From: Peronospora farinosa
Taxonomy: Eukaryota > Oomycota > Peronosporomycetes > Peronosporales > Peronosporaceae
NCBI GenBank assembly: GCA_947646735.1
Contig: CANTFK010000035.1
Coordinates: 62,001-126,000 of the forward strand
Length of the DNA stretch: 64,000 nt
Reading direction: 5' to 3'
Both the position numbers and the translations under genes were made by a program. How positions within the stretch are numbered: position 1 is the first letter of the stretch; each line of letters opens with the position of its first letter. The notes under the pieces are model-generated. The model had not been told where the DNA came from. It worked only from the letters and a program-made list of their open reading frames with translations, and did not search any database. Of this stretch, positions 23,351 through 33,726 are shown in pieces.

Positions 23351-24835
23351 GGACAGAGAAAAATGACTAATGACTTGAGCAGCTGAAGGGAAACCGCAAA
23401 TCCCCCCGTCTTTGAGCTTTAACCCCGTCCTCAAGATCGGAGTTTTCAGTTCAAAAAATGCCCGAAATCTCTGAAAATTTTAAGAATGAAATGGCAAGAC
23501 GCACTTGGTTTCAGACATCGAGTTTGTTTTTGACATTCAAAAGCGATTGTAGGAATGCTAGGAGAATTACTGCAAACGAACTAATGCGCTAGTCTCGAGC
23601 GATATTTTTGCCTACATTGCACACAGCTGTTTTTCATTGACGCTGCCTAAGATGCTTGTTGGGCTGGGTAAATGATGCGACTCTTTGCTTTCTAAAAGAG
23701 TTGAGTAATCGATCGACCACCCAGACAATCTTGGCTTAGGTAACTTGCTCTGTAAACACGACCCTGGTCTACGAGGCAGACCTTAAGCCTTGCTTTTTAA
23801 AGGATGCTGCGAAAAAAATCAAGCTAACTACATTGCTTCTGATTCACTGCTGTCCAGCAAAGTTAGAATAAATCGATTTGAAAGTCGGTTGAATGAACAG
23901 CACGAGAGAGGAAAAGAAGGTCGCAAACGATTTCTTCCATGCCAATCTTTGGAGAAAAGTAGGACGCTCGCGCGCGAGAGAGCGTCTTCTTGTGGATGGT
24001 CTGATTGAAGACAATCATTACTCCTCGATCTGCATAAACTGCACGATGAAGTTTGGAGACCAGGCTTTTCGCGAGTGCATTGTGTAGCAAGACAAGGCAT
24101 TTTAACATCCTCCTGGTCGTACCAAAACATGAGTATTTTGTTGGATGAGCTGAAGAAGTTGACGCGCGCAATACGAGCCAATGCGAGCCGATTCGACATT
24201 TGGAGAAAAGCAACCTTTGCGTCCTATCTGCTAGAAGCGTGGACATGAGTTTGGCGTTTTTTGCTGTCAAATTTATCCAGCACAACTAAAACGATGCGTC
24301 TACTTTTGGTTGCAGTACCGACCACTTTGTTGTCCTGTCAGCATAACGTGTCATCCTAGTTCTCAGCGACAATGTAGCATCTTTAGCTAGACATGTAGTA
24401 AACTATAGTTATAGAGCGTACTAAATGCCTTAACTCCAGAGGAGTGTCTCTCCTTCGCCCTTCTTAACGCAGTCTCCATTCGTCTAGCCAACGTGATCTG
24501 TTCAGCATGACGTTTTTCGTCAGCATGTCTCTTGGCTTTTTCTCTTGCCTGACTATCATGGCGCTTCAGCAATCACCACTATCCACCACTGGCGGCGGCA
24601 CACACGGAGATGAGCACGAGCTGCTCAAGTTTCACCGCGACCTGACTGATCCATCATCATCAATTCATATATGCGCGTCTCAAAACCTCATACAGAGGTG
24701 AAGAAGACTAACTCGTCTCAGGAGCTGATAGCTAACAGCAGCTCAACTTGAACAAGGTACTAACGCTCAGATGAGCACTCACTTCAACATTCAGATTTTC
24801 ACTTTTCTCGATATTCGTACAGGACGGCGCTTGGG
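23351..24835. other. intergenic, no supported gene
   Basis: About 1.5 kb with short frames on both strands. A self-complementary CTCGCGCGCGAGAG stands at about 23968-23981. A lysine/arginine-rich minus-strand frame at 24387-24572 and an overlapping plus-strand frame at 24507-24701 are both too short and unsupported. Confidence 0.35.
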
Positions 24836-26223
24836 TTGGCTGGAACAACCTTTGCAACCATTCAAACGAGGGAGATCAACGTACATGTTAAGAGCTTGAA
24901 TTGCTGCTACGCCGAACGAGGCCAAAACGAGGTAAGTAATACCAAGTCCATTGACATGAAGCCGACTAAGGTCGACGCTGTCGACCCTTTTGTCACACCT
25001 GTTGAAAAGACGGTGGTCTACCCTGCCACAAGTTCAAATGAGGTGGCGACTGTGGTGGAGATTGTGCACGACGCTGTTGAGGTTGCAATCCTTGAGCAAG
25101 AGCTCGCCGTCAGCCTCGGCCATGTTGACAGCGGTTTCTCGACGGCAATTAGGACTTCCCAACAGCCCTATTAGCCTCAGTTGCGTCAGAGCTGTTACGT
25201 AAGCTAATAGGTGGTTCCTTAGGCATTTTTGTCGACGGGCTGCTTGGTCTCGTGTCCTCTCCTTCTCACTCAGTTTCTCAACAGCTTCGGCTTCAACGAT
25301 TCACCTTCCTCTCGCTACACTCATTCGTATCGGCGACAGACACGGTCTAGTCTCGGCCTCTTCCACAGCAGCTTTAGCATTTTCCGTGCTCGAAGCAGTC
25401 TCGGTTTCTTCACAACAGCTTAGGTGCAGCAATTAGCCTCCGCTCTCGCACATGTCTTCAGTACACTCGTCGAAAGTAGCAACTTCAGTCCAGGAAAACC
25501 CAACGGATCATTCCGAACTCAACGACGGAGAAATTGTCGCTGCTAGTGTTGGAATGAGGCCACGGACGTAAAGACTAATGTTTCTAGTGATATGAAGGAA
25601 TACTTGTCACCTGACAAGCTGGTAAGGTTGCATCCATAGAGAGTGAGATCGTCATAGCCTAGAGGTTAAGGCTGCTTTGAAACGCCAGATGAAAAGGTCC
25701 CCAAGAATGGTGCTTCGAACGAAAAATTATCTGCCCTTGCGACTGAGGAGGACCTGTAAGCGAAGAATCCTCGTCGACACCAGCGCTGAGATTAGTTCCG
25801 TGGTCGAATCTGACGCTTACGAAGCGGTTGGTAATGAAGAAGTTACCGAAACTTCTGCGGCGACATCGGAGGCTGTCGAGAACGATTCTCTCGATGAAGC
25901 AGGACGTAGATCGATCTACCGGAAGACGTTATGCGACCGATATGACTGTTAAAAAAGCTGTCGAGAAGATCGTAGCTAATTTCGAGACTGATGAGTTAGC
26001 GGTTGTACTGATCTCGATGCTAGTGCCAAGAGCGACATCGAGAAAACGAGGAGAAGTCGCTAAAGTTGATACTGTCAGGAGGCATATACTGTACAAGAGC
26101 TTTGATGCGGATAATACAGTGGAGAGCGGCGTAAAGCCCCAATTACCAGTGAGAGTAACTGTGTCTGTCCACAAAGTTACTGAGATTATCTTGGAGGAAG
26201 CCAAAAATAAAAGGCTGCGATAA
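24836..26223 (+). pseudogene. decayed acidic, Val/Glu/Ser-rich repetitive protein gene
   Basis: Several plus-strand frames (24836-25174, 25677-25952, 25828-26223) share a style: short repeats rich in Val, Glu, Ala and Ser such as SNEVATVVEIVHDAVEVA, AEISSVVESDAYEAV and EEVTETSAATSEAVEND. They change frame and are separated by stops. This looks like one repetitive gene broken by indels. The family is not recognised. It stands next to the retrotransposon cluster. Confidence 0.35.
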
Positions 26224-26469
26224 AAGACTGAGACAGATACAACTTTTAGAACACTTCAAGAACTGCCATGTGCTACTAGCATACACCTTCGAGCATCGTG
26301 AGGAAGCGGTAAGACCGTCTTACCTCCGCGTGCGGTGGTGGTGGTGGTGGTCGGCGCCGAAGCGCTGTACCAGCCGTTGTCGGTCGCCTTAAGCGAACCG
26401 TGCAACGAACTTGAGAACAAATACCTAACTACGTCGTGGAAGCTGTTACCAGTCATCCTGCGTACAATG

Positions 26470-26742
26470 AGTGTGATGTAGTAAATTAAAGACTGACTTA
26501 AATTTAATAGAATTAACTAAATATAAATCTAACTTTGTATTGGTCATATGTAAAGATCGGATAGGCGTCTCTTTAGATGCGTACCCCTACGTGCGAGATT
26601 AAAATTGATAAAAGCTTGCTGATGACGTCCGTCTGAAGCGTCACCATGACGCCTAGTCCCAACTGGGCGTCATCCTCGTTAAATGTGAATCCATCCATGG
26701 ATATCACATTCACGAGGGTGGGTCACATTGATGTGCCATACC
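26470..26742 (+). repeat. left part of an older LTR or leader split by the 13.85-kb element
   Basis: This AT-rich sequence stops exactly at the 5' target duplication TACC (26739-26742). Its continuation appears after the 3' LTR at 40597. Once rejoined it leads into the gag-like frames from 40742 on. It contains GTGAATCC...GATATCACATTCAC-type local inverted repeats. I read it as the LTR/leader of an older retroelement. Confidence 0.5.
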
Positions 26743-28546
26743 TGTGGAAGAACGGCTAAACAAATTTCGTGGAGTAGAGATCGCGATCCAATTTATGTGG
26801 ACCACACACCCAGGATCGGTCGCGATTCAAGGCTGAGCGCGATCCGACTCAGAACCGCGATCCAAGACTGAGCGCGATCCGACTCAGAACCGCGATCCGA
26901 CTCAGAACCGCGATCCGAGGCTGAACGCGATCCAAGGCTGAGCGCGATCCGACTCAGAACCGCGATCCGAATCAGAACCGCGATCCGAATCAGAACCGCG
27001 ATCCTAGGTAAACCGCGATCCGACTCAGAACCGCGATCCGAGGCTGAACGCGATCCAAGACGGAGCGCGATCCAACTCAGAACCGCAATCTGAATCAGAA
27101 CCGCGATCCAAGACTGAGCGCGATCCAAGGTAAACCGCGACCCGACTCAGAACCGCGATCCGAGGCTGAACGCGATCCAAGACTGAGCGCGATCCAAGAC
27201 TGAGCGCGATCCAAGGTAAACCGCGATCCGACTCAGAACCGCGATCCGAATCAGAACCACGATCCGACTTAGAACCGCGATCCGACTCAGAACCGCGATC
27301 CGAGGCTGAACGCGATCCAAGGCTGAGCGCGATCCGACTCAGAACCGCGATCCGAATCAGAACCGCGATCCGAATCAGAACCGCGATCCTAGGTAAACCG
27401 CGATCCGACTCAGAACCGCGATCCGAGGCTGAACGCGATCCAAGACGGAGCGCGATCCAACTCAGAACCGCAATCTGAATCAGAACCGCGATCCAAGGCT
27501 GAACGCGATCCAAGGTAAACCGCGATCCAAGGTAGACCGCGATCCGACTCAGAATCGCGATCCAAGGCTGAGCGCGATCCGACTCAGAACCGCGATCCGA
27601 ATCAGGACCGCTATCCAAGGCTAACGCGATCCAAGGTAGGCCGCGATCCAAAGTAGACCGTGATTCGACTCAGAAGCGCGATCCGACTCAGAACGGCGAT
27701 CCAAGGTATATCGCGATCCGACTCAAAACCGCGATACAACGTAGGTCCACGATCCGACCTAGATCGCGATCCAACTCACAAGGATTACGCATTATGGATC
27801 GACCGCGATCCTGAGCTGATACGCGATCTGATTCGGATCGCGATCCAAGGATAAGGCAAGATCGCCGATGGATCGGGATGGCAAAGGCATTTGGGGTGGA
27901 CCACATATCGAGATCTGATTTTTCCTGAAAGGGTGACACGTGGTGATAGATCCTGGACTACAGATAGGCAGAATTGTAGGTTTCGAGTTTTGATTGGTTA
28001 ACACTAAACAGAGTTCAATTTTACTTCTAATACACGTGTCGACTTCTCTTCCGGGCTGGATTCTTTGGCCACCCGACGTCTCGAGGAAGCCTACACACTA
28101 CGCAAGTCATATCCCTGGATTGTTTGGCCAGGGATTGCAAGAACTCTCAACACAACTCAACTGCGATCGGACGCAGATAAAACACGTAGGGCAAGGCGAA
28201 GCAAGTGCAGGACGGATCAAGTGGTCAGAAGGTTCAGCTCAAGTGGTCAGAAGATTCAAGCTTCGTTCAATTGGATAACCGTGATCGATTGAGAAGATCA
28301 CACCAAGTACTCGGTTTATCTTGTGAAGATTTCCACAAGATAACCAAACCTCCTATCCCTAACCCAATTAGGATCAACATCGACTCAAGCCCACCGAGAA
28401 GAGAGCAACCCGCCCTACCGACGGGTACACAAGGTGAGGAAGGCTTTATACACGGAATCGGGGTACCCCCTCCGTTAGTCGGTCGTCCGGGCGCCAGTGG
28501 AGAGTTGGAATCGCATCAGCAATTTTGCGAATCCCACTCCACCACA
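26743..28546 (+). repeat. 5' LTR, 1,804 bp
   Basis: It begins TGTGGAAGAACGG and ends CTCCACCACA. The first two thirds are a degenerate tandem array built on CGCGATCC. The last 690 bp (from about 27860) are unique and almost identical to 39906-40592. It is 197 bp longer than the 3' LTR, wholly within the array. Confidence 0.92.
26806..27870. repeat. CGCGATCC minisatellite in the 5' LTR (equivalent 39053-39915 in the 3' LTR)
   Basis: Units of about 16-18 bp alternate as CCGCGATCCGACTCAGAA, CGCGATCCAAGACTGAG, CGCGATCCAAGGTAAAC and variants. A block of roughly 200 bp starting near 26917 reappears near 27300, which shows higher-order duplication. The long Ser/Asp/Arg frames across the array are a by-product of the periodicity and are not called as genes. 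Confidence 0.9.
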
Positions 28547-30834
28547 ATGATGCGCGTGCCCGGATCTTCTGGTGACTTGGGATTTCACCGTGAGTCCCTG
28601 AGAGAAGATGTAAAGGTCAAAATTGAACCTGGGATTGAAGCGTCAGCGGCAAAGGGATCACCGCAGACGTGTGAAGAAAAAAGATCCCGGATCATCAGCG
28701 TTTTGGGAGGGGCGCAGATGAAAAGAAAACCAAAGAGGAAGATCAAGAGGTTGATCTGAAAGAAAAATCTCTACCCCCTTCCCAAGTCCTTTCGAGGACC
28801 CCTGCGGATCGCGTTGCAAAACGCGATCCGCTGGATAAAAATCCTTCGGTCAAAACCGAAGATAACTTATCCAAAACCACTCCAAATTCGAAGAAGAAGA
28901 ATTCGAAGCCATCTCGATTGAAGATGAAGGCACCTGAATCGGATCATGATGATACCGGCATGAAGCCAGCGCAGGAGGATGATAAGACGGAAGGGTGGAA
29001 ACTGGATCAGTTAGAATGGTGTTATCATTGGATGGAGCTTAAAGATCTGTTGTCAAGCGATCCAGTTTTAAAGATTTTGAAACCGAAGTTGATTGGATCG
29101 CTACGAGGACCAATTTCAGCTCCCATTCCGACACCGAACCAGCTGGAAGCGATCCGTCGGCTTATGGAGTTGCTCCAAAACGCTGGATTCACCGCTGGAG
29201 CTTTTGACGCACAGGTGCTGCTGGAATGCAATCATGATCGCGTGATCCAGGCAGGGCAATCTCTGTTTGCAAAGTTAGTTCCGCTAACTGGAGAATGCGA
29301 TCCAGTACACCAGGCGATCCAACCGATCGTAGATATTCCAAAAGGTTATCATACTGGATCGTCACAATGTATGTCAGCGGAATCTGAAGGGGAGTCGGAT
29401 ACCTCGATCAACATTCAGCGAATGTCACTTGGACCGGCTGGTGCAGCACACATTCGTGAACGACTTGTACCGACCAAGGCCGAAGTACAGTCGCCAACGA
29501 CATCCGCAGCTGAAGATACGAATGTGACTGGATCAGGGCAGCTGCAGTCCTACTTTGAAGCTGCTATGAGGAAGTATGAACAGGATCAAGCTCGCATGAT
29601 CGCTAGTCGATCCGCGATCTCCATAAATACCCCAAAAGTCTGCATTTCGGATGTGGACATGGAATCGGCCGGATCGCGTCAATCGCGATCCAATAATTAC
29701 GATCCAGACGATTTGGGGTTGGAGGATCTACGACGGCCACAAGTCGCAAGTGCAGGCACTGTACCCAATGATGGATTTGTCACCCAGCGAATTCGAATGT
29801 CTGCGATCGCAGAACTAAAAGAATTCACAGGACGGGACAAGGACGAAGATCGGGCGAGAAGCTGGGTCAACAAGGCCAAGTCTGCATTCTTACGCGATCA
29901 AGCCCCGGACGATGAAAAATGTCTAGTATTTGATGACTTACTCACGGGGCCGGCGCGAAATTGGTACATCCAGCTTAGCCGATCTACCCGGAATTCATGG
30001 AAGTCGTTGCTGGAAACCTTCATGATCCAATATTGTGGATATGGTATGTTTGTCGGGAGACAATATTACCATGCGAAGAAGCGATATGATGAAACTCCAT
30101 TGGAATATTTGTATCGGCTGAATGTAGCCGCGATCCGAGCAAAAATCCCCATTCGGGAAGGATCGCCTTCAATTCGCCGAGAACATGTGGAACATTTCAT
30201 TGGTACGCTCGACGATCGCGATCTGGCTAAGCAATTGACGTTGTTACGCCTTGGAGATGCCGACGATATGGAAGAAACTCTGCGAACATATCAACGCATG
30301 GAAGGGAGACAGTATCCGAGTGCAATGGGGTCAAGCAAATTTCGTCAGCGATCTGCGTCGGCCTCCACTCCGACACCCTCGAAACCAACTCGTGCTGTGA
30401 GAGCAATCCGCCTGGAAGGCAGTAGCAGCGAGTCAGACTCGGACCTTAGTGGATCGGACGCCGATACAGATCGACGCAACCTTTGTGTGGCTACAGTACC
30501 GGATCGCGTGAAGAAATTCAATGATCAACGTGCTGGATTGGACCATTTGGATCAAGATCGCAGTCCAGATCGCATGGGGAATCAGAAGGCTTGTACCCAT
30601 TGTGGATCAAAGAAACATGATGATCGTGGATGTTGGAAGAGGCTAATGTGTCAGAAGTGTGGTCGCAAGGGACACCCTTCGGATAAGTGTTTTTACACCT
30701 GTTCCGCCTGCGGAGATGTTCATGAGAGTGGAAAGTACCGAATGGAAGAATTTTACAGCATGATACGCAAGTGGTATGTCCCAACCAAGCATGCTGGAAT
30801 GCTTCCGCCGAAGGCTGAAGAAATGTTAAACTAG
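28547..30834 (+). pseudogene. gag: Gag polyprotein (one frameshift)
   Basis: Structural Gag of the 13.85-kb element. The frame opens with ATG at 28547, directly after the LTR, and the next residues (MRV, SSGD, GFHRES) are shared with the copy at 60535 (minus), which supports this start. A one-base change near the A-run at 28677-28683 or shortly after shifts the frame. From about 28715 the main frame is open to 30834. It holds a helical N-terminal domain, a conserved middle (VDMES, YDPDDL, GRDKDEDRARSW, FIGTLDDRDLAKQL) and a basic tail. Two CCHC knuckles follow (CTHCGSKKHDDRGC, CQKCGRKGHPSDKC) and a third (CSACGDVHESGKY), whose last Cys is Tyr here but Cys in the relative. The frame ends at TAG 30832-30834, within a candidate frameshift signal. 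Confidence 0.85.
28548..28561 (+). other. primer binding site of the 13.85-kb element
   Basis: One base after the LTR end comes TGATGCGCGTGCCC. The relative at 60521-60534 (minus) has TGGTGCGCGTGTCC, which ends in the complement of a tRNA CCA terminus. The first element has TGA for TGG, so its primer match is weakened. The tRNA species was not identified. Confidence 0.6.
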
Positions 30835-30865
30835 GACGCTCGCCAGGTTGGAATCTGGTACGAGC
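30825..30865 (+). promoter_or_regulatory. candidate -1 ribosomal frameshift signal at the gag/pro junction
   Basis: G TTA AAC (30825-30831, last two codons in the Gag frame) abuts the Gag stop TAG. After a 6-nt spacer, GCTCG-CCAG (838-846 of 30,000) pairs with CTGG-TA-CGAGC (855-865), giving a 9-bp stem with a 2-nt bulge and an 8-nt loop. The protease frame is exactly -1 relative to Gag. The stem GCTCG-CCA/TGG-TA-CGAGC is kept in the second element at 63733-63765. No function has been tested. Confidence 0.55.
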
Positions 30866-31718
30866 CGAGAGTTCTAGGCTCTGCATTTATACATTTGTGG
30901 AAAGAAGATCGACTGATTAAGGTGTTAACGCTTGGATCGACCCGATTAATACATGTGAGGATTAAAAAAATTTGCGTTCAATATCAAGTGTCGTAAGAGT
31001 TGATGAGTATGCCCGATCGCCTACTAAGATGGAGCTCGACTTAGCACCAGGTGAATCAAGAGGATATTGGAAATATCATACCCCTGGAAAATGGTTCAAG
31101 CAAGCCAAGGCAACGGGCAAAATCAACAATGTAAAGGCGACTATGTTGTTTGATTCTGGAGCCGAAGTCTCGATCGTCGACACCACCTTTGCTCGTAAGG
31201 TAGGATGTGTCATTGACGAGAGCCAAAGGCAAGAATGCGTTGAGATTGGTGAGAACACATACATGACGGATGGTCGTACAAGAATCAAGATTACGCTGAA
31301 TGGATCATTAGTCTACTATTTTGATGCTTGGGTTGGAGATCAAGTAGGTCAAGACGCGATCTTGGGTATGGATTTCATGGTACCGGCTGGGATACGCTTG
31401 GATTTAGCCGATGAAACGCTTTGTTTACCTGATGAGGTCAGGATCCTTCTGAATGGACGAAGACCCCCTTATCGGGCTACTATACAATCGATCACAATTC
31501 CAGATCAATTTGTGGTGATTCCCGTGGGTAAATCGACCGAAGTGAAGATCGGAGTTAGTCCTTCTAAGGCCAAGATCTGGGTGAGGCGTGATCCGAAATG
31601 GGTGCCCACAGTGACTACGGGACCTGGTCAGATCAAGTACTTACAACTGACTAATATCGGCGATGAAGAAGTGACTTTAAAGTCATGGATCGCCATTAGG
31701 TTGGTGGATGGTCGCTGA
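30835..31718 (+). pseudogene. retroviral-type aspartic protease of the Gypsy element
   Basis: In the -1 frame relative to Gag, a leader (LVRAESS) matching the second element leads to MELDLAPGESRGYWKYH and then MLFDSGAEVSIVD, the DSGA active-site loop of a retropepsin. AILGMDFM matches the second conserved hydrophobic motif (ILG). Two TAA codons (near 30919 and 30961) interrupt the leader, and the frame ends at a TGA at 31716. A one-base insertion around 31696-31705 seems to separate it from the pol frame, since sequence in that frame carries on directly. The enzyme would process Gag and Pol. Confidence 0.75.
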
Positions 31719-33726
31719 TATGATACCTCGGTCCCCAGGATATGTCTCGGTAGGATCGCGTCGGTATAAAGAATGACAAACATTAGCGTTCGAAGCGACA
31801 ACGGATCGGGAAGAAGAGCCACCGGAAGAATATACCGGACCGCTAGTGGATCATCCTTCGTACTTTACACCGAAAAGGATCTTAACACGCTCAAAAGAGG
31901 AAGCAGAAAAAAGTACCACGGAAACAGTGAAACTCGCGTCACGATCAAATGATGAACGCAGTACAATAAGTGACGTCGGTGATAAAGTTGTAGAAGACAG
32001 GGAGATCAAGGACGAACATCAACGATCAGCACGATCGCCGATTATGATTAATGTGATCAAAGGAACGCCAGAAGTCGATCAAGTAAAGGATGTGCCAGTC
32101 AAAGAAGCTCGCACCAACGAGGGCATCGATTCAGAATTTATTGATCACTATATGAATCTTGTCAATCATGATTATGGAGATCGCGATCCGACAATTACAG
32201 ATCGCGATCCAGCAAATATTGACTGTGTTTCTGTGGATCGTGATCTGGCAATTGAAGATATATGTGCGGATCGCGATCCTGCGATAAAGAATCGCGATCC
32301 ACAATCCCGAAAGATGGAAATTTAGTCCGATGTGGAAAACGAGGGAGAATTTTCGACGAAAAGTGAAGAGGTGAAGCTGGAGAGTCCAACATATTATCAT
32401 GAAAGTGGCGAGTTGTATGCCGAAGACGTAGATCAACACATGGCAGTTTTGCCAGAAATTGGTCCATCTACAGCTGAAGTCACAATTGATGGTATACAAG
32501 TGGGCGATCCGGGAGTTCCCCTAACTGAAGACCAAGAAGGATTACGACAACTGATTTGGAAGAGTCGTCATTTGCTTATCGACAAAGGAAATGCCTTACC
32601 TCCAGCGGCACGTGGAGCTGTATGTGATATAGATGTTGGTGAAGCACATCCGATCGCACAACGGGTGCGACCAGTCGCGCCTAAATTTCGTGAGAAGTTA
32701 GCTGACCTAATCAAGGGATTATTATCAGCTAAAATCATTCGACCATCGACTTCACCATGGGCTTCGCCAATTGTTGTGATCATTAAGAAGAACGGTGTCG
32801 ACATCCGTTTGTGTATCGACTATCGACGGGTGAACCAACTGACGAGACTAATGGTTTATCCCATGCCTTTGATAAGCGAACTGCTACAAGACATGGACAA
32901 GGCGATGTGGTATTGCTCTCTGGATATGGCGAGCGGATTTTGGGTCGTGGAAATGACGGAGCGGGCAAGAATGATTTCAGCTTTTATTACACCGTCGGGT
33001 TTGTTTGAATGGTTGCGAATGCCGTTTGGGCTGAAAAACGCTCCACAGATTTATCAGCGACTTATAGACAATGCGTTGTATGGCTATCTCAAGATCGGCA
33101 AGAGTACGACTACGATCGGTGCAGAATCAACAGATTCGAGATTCCCAAATACTGGATTGCCAAGATTGATTGACGTGTTTTCAGAGGGAGAACCGGATAC
33201 CAGCCAGAATCCCTCTGTGCTTGGTAGAAGATCATATATCGATGACATACTGATTCCCGCTACGTCGTGGACCTCCTTATATGATAAGGTGAAACGATTG
33301 CTAGAGGCATGCAATGAATGGAATCTGTCGATAAGCCTGGCTAAAAGTTTTTGGGGACGACGAAAGGTGGATTACTTGGGACATCAAGTTTCACTCGCTG
33401 GAATAGAGGCACATCCAAAAGATCTAGGATCACTTGTGAATATCCCATTCCCAAAGACATTACGGTCGATGCAATCTTTTCTAGGGAGTTTGAATTACTA
33501 TAGCCGATTTATCGAGGATTTTGCGATTTACGCGTCGGTGTTGTACGAATTACGGAAAGCAGATTTCCATGAAATCCGCCGTTTGGATAAGGTGAATACA
33601 CTGGCTAAAAATTTTGGAGGAAGTAACGATGGTGACTGGCAAGAAACGAATCAACCTAATCCAGATCGAGAAGGTCGGACTAGATGGGAAAAATCGATGA
33701 TCGCGTTCACTATGTTGAAAGCCTAG
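31719..33726 (+). pseudogene. pol: pol: DRDP-rich linker and reverse transcriptase
   Basis: Same-frame continuation of pro after a one-base shift, broken by TGA at 31774 and TAG at 32323 and ending at TAG 33724. The linker (31846-32325) is hydrophilic and has five DRDP/DRDL units encoded by GATCGCGATCC. RT motifs follow in order: IRPSTSPWASPIVVI, RLCIDYRRVNQLT, SLDMASGFWVVEM, LRMPFGLKNAPQIYQ, YIDDILI (catalytic pair) and the thumb with YLGHQVS and FLGSLNYYSRFI. Between the palm helix (LIDNALYGY) and YIDD about 55 extra residues stand, unlike canonical Ty3 RT. The enzyme copies the element RNA. Each nonsense codon can derive from Gln or Trp by a single transition. Confidence 0.85.

Noticed and set aside
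24387..24701. Lys/Arg-rich minus frame and overlapping plus frame with a hydrophobic start
   Set aside because: Short, overlapping on opposite strands, no start context or homology that I recognise.
26793..27651. Long minus-strand frames with Ser/Asp/Arg repeats over the LTR array, and equals at 39214-39697
   Set aside because: They arise because the array period is near a multiple of three and lacks stops. They lie inside LTRs and change with array length.
28918..30834. Gag starting only at the ATG at 28918
   Set aside because: The open frame extends upstream, and the N-terminus starting at 28547 is shared with the second element, so a frameshifted longer Gag is more likely.
30835..30993. 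Stop-codon read-through in the Gag frame as the route to protease
   Set aside because: The Gag frame stays open about 50 codons after TAG but ends before the protease. The similarity with the second element (LVRAESS) and the protease itself are in the -1 frame.
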